Shown here: piece after piece, positions 5,009-5,084 of the stretch | Position numbering within the stretch: position 1 is the first letter of the stretch | How the letters are laid out: each line of letters starts with the position of its first letter | From: Actinomycetes bacterium | GTDB lineage: Bacteria; Actinomycetota; Acidimicrobiia; Acidimicrobiales; Acidimicrobiaceae | NCBI GenBank assembly: GCA_021844725.1 | Contig: JAKBSX010000295.1 | Coordinates: 1 to 5,084 of the forward strand | Length of the DNA: 5,084 nt | Direction: 5' to 3' | Program-made: the position numbers and the translations under genes | Notes under the pieces: generated by a model | Databases searched by the model: none | The model's input: only the letters and a program-made list of their open reading frames with translations | What the model was told of the DNA's origin: nothing

Positions 5009-5084
5009 TCAGTTATAATAAAACAGCTTCGTCCTGTTCCAGTTCTTCTCAAAGAGTCTGATGTTGTCACAGAAGCTCTTGTAC
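5009..5084 (-). CDS. Possible 3' end of a - strand gene running past the right edge
   Basis: Read on the - strand from the right edge, one frame is open for 24 codons, YKSFCDNIRLFEKNWNRTKL followed by FYYN, then TGA at 5011-5009. The aromatic and basic composition and the NIRL...N pattern vaguely recall the C-terminal end of DDE or integrase-type transposases, which would suit a mobile region, but the piece is too short to assign. The opposite strand is also open over the same bases, so the strand itself is uncertain. Confidence 0.3.
   Translation of the reverse strand, partial: YKSFCDNIRLFEKNWNRTKLFYYN

Overview
The window most resembles accessory DNA of an archaeon, though this is inferred and not proven. 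Arginine is encoded mostly by AGA/AGG (14 of 17 arginines in the methyltransferase gene). Ribosome binding sites are of the GGAGG/GGTGA type. Two candidate TATA boxes lie at archaeal distances from their genes, and one gene looks leaderless. No rRNA, tRNA or housekeeping gene is present to fix the taxon.

Left half (about 1-3122): a tight run of six genes, all on the + strand. In order they are: the C-terminal part of a protein with two membrane segments, cut by the left edge; a small charged protein whose start seems to carry a +1 frameshift in a CCCC run; a 306-residue protein with a beta-rich N-terminus and helical C-terminus; a 51-residue protein with a CxxC motif; a 171-residue protein with a conserved histidine-rich block (DUF6978-like); and a DUF1828-type protein whose ATG overlaps the preceding stop by 4 nt. 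Gaps are mostly 0-65 nt, so they may be co-transcribed. None has a function I can name with confidence.

Middle (3123-3634): a non-coding stretch. Its left part holds, on the - strand, a zinc-ribbon-like reading frame (two CxxC knuckles) broken by an in-frame TGA. Its right part holds several small inverted repeats, a TATA-like box, a direct repeat CACGTCATAA, and five ACGT tetramers within 48 nt, directly before a methyltransferase gene.

Right half (3635-5084): a solitary amino-methyltransferase for DNA, with motif order X-I-IV and an SPPY motif suggesting N4-cytosine; then a 118-residue protein whose first 45 residues look like a small AbrB/DUF2080-type strand domain; and at the right edge the last 24 codons of a - strand frame that may be the end of a larger gene.

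Taken together, this looks like a defence- or mobile-type island: uncharacterised co-directional genes, an orphan methyltransferase, a decayed zinc-ribbon gene and little housekeeping content. The two best candidates for something new are the overlapping 171-residue/DUF1828 gene pair inside its operon and the ACGT cluster in the methyltransferase promoter.
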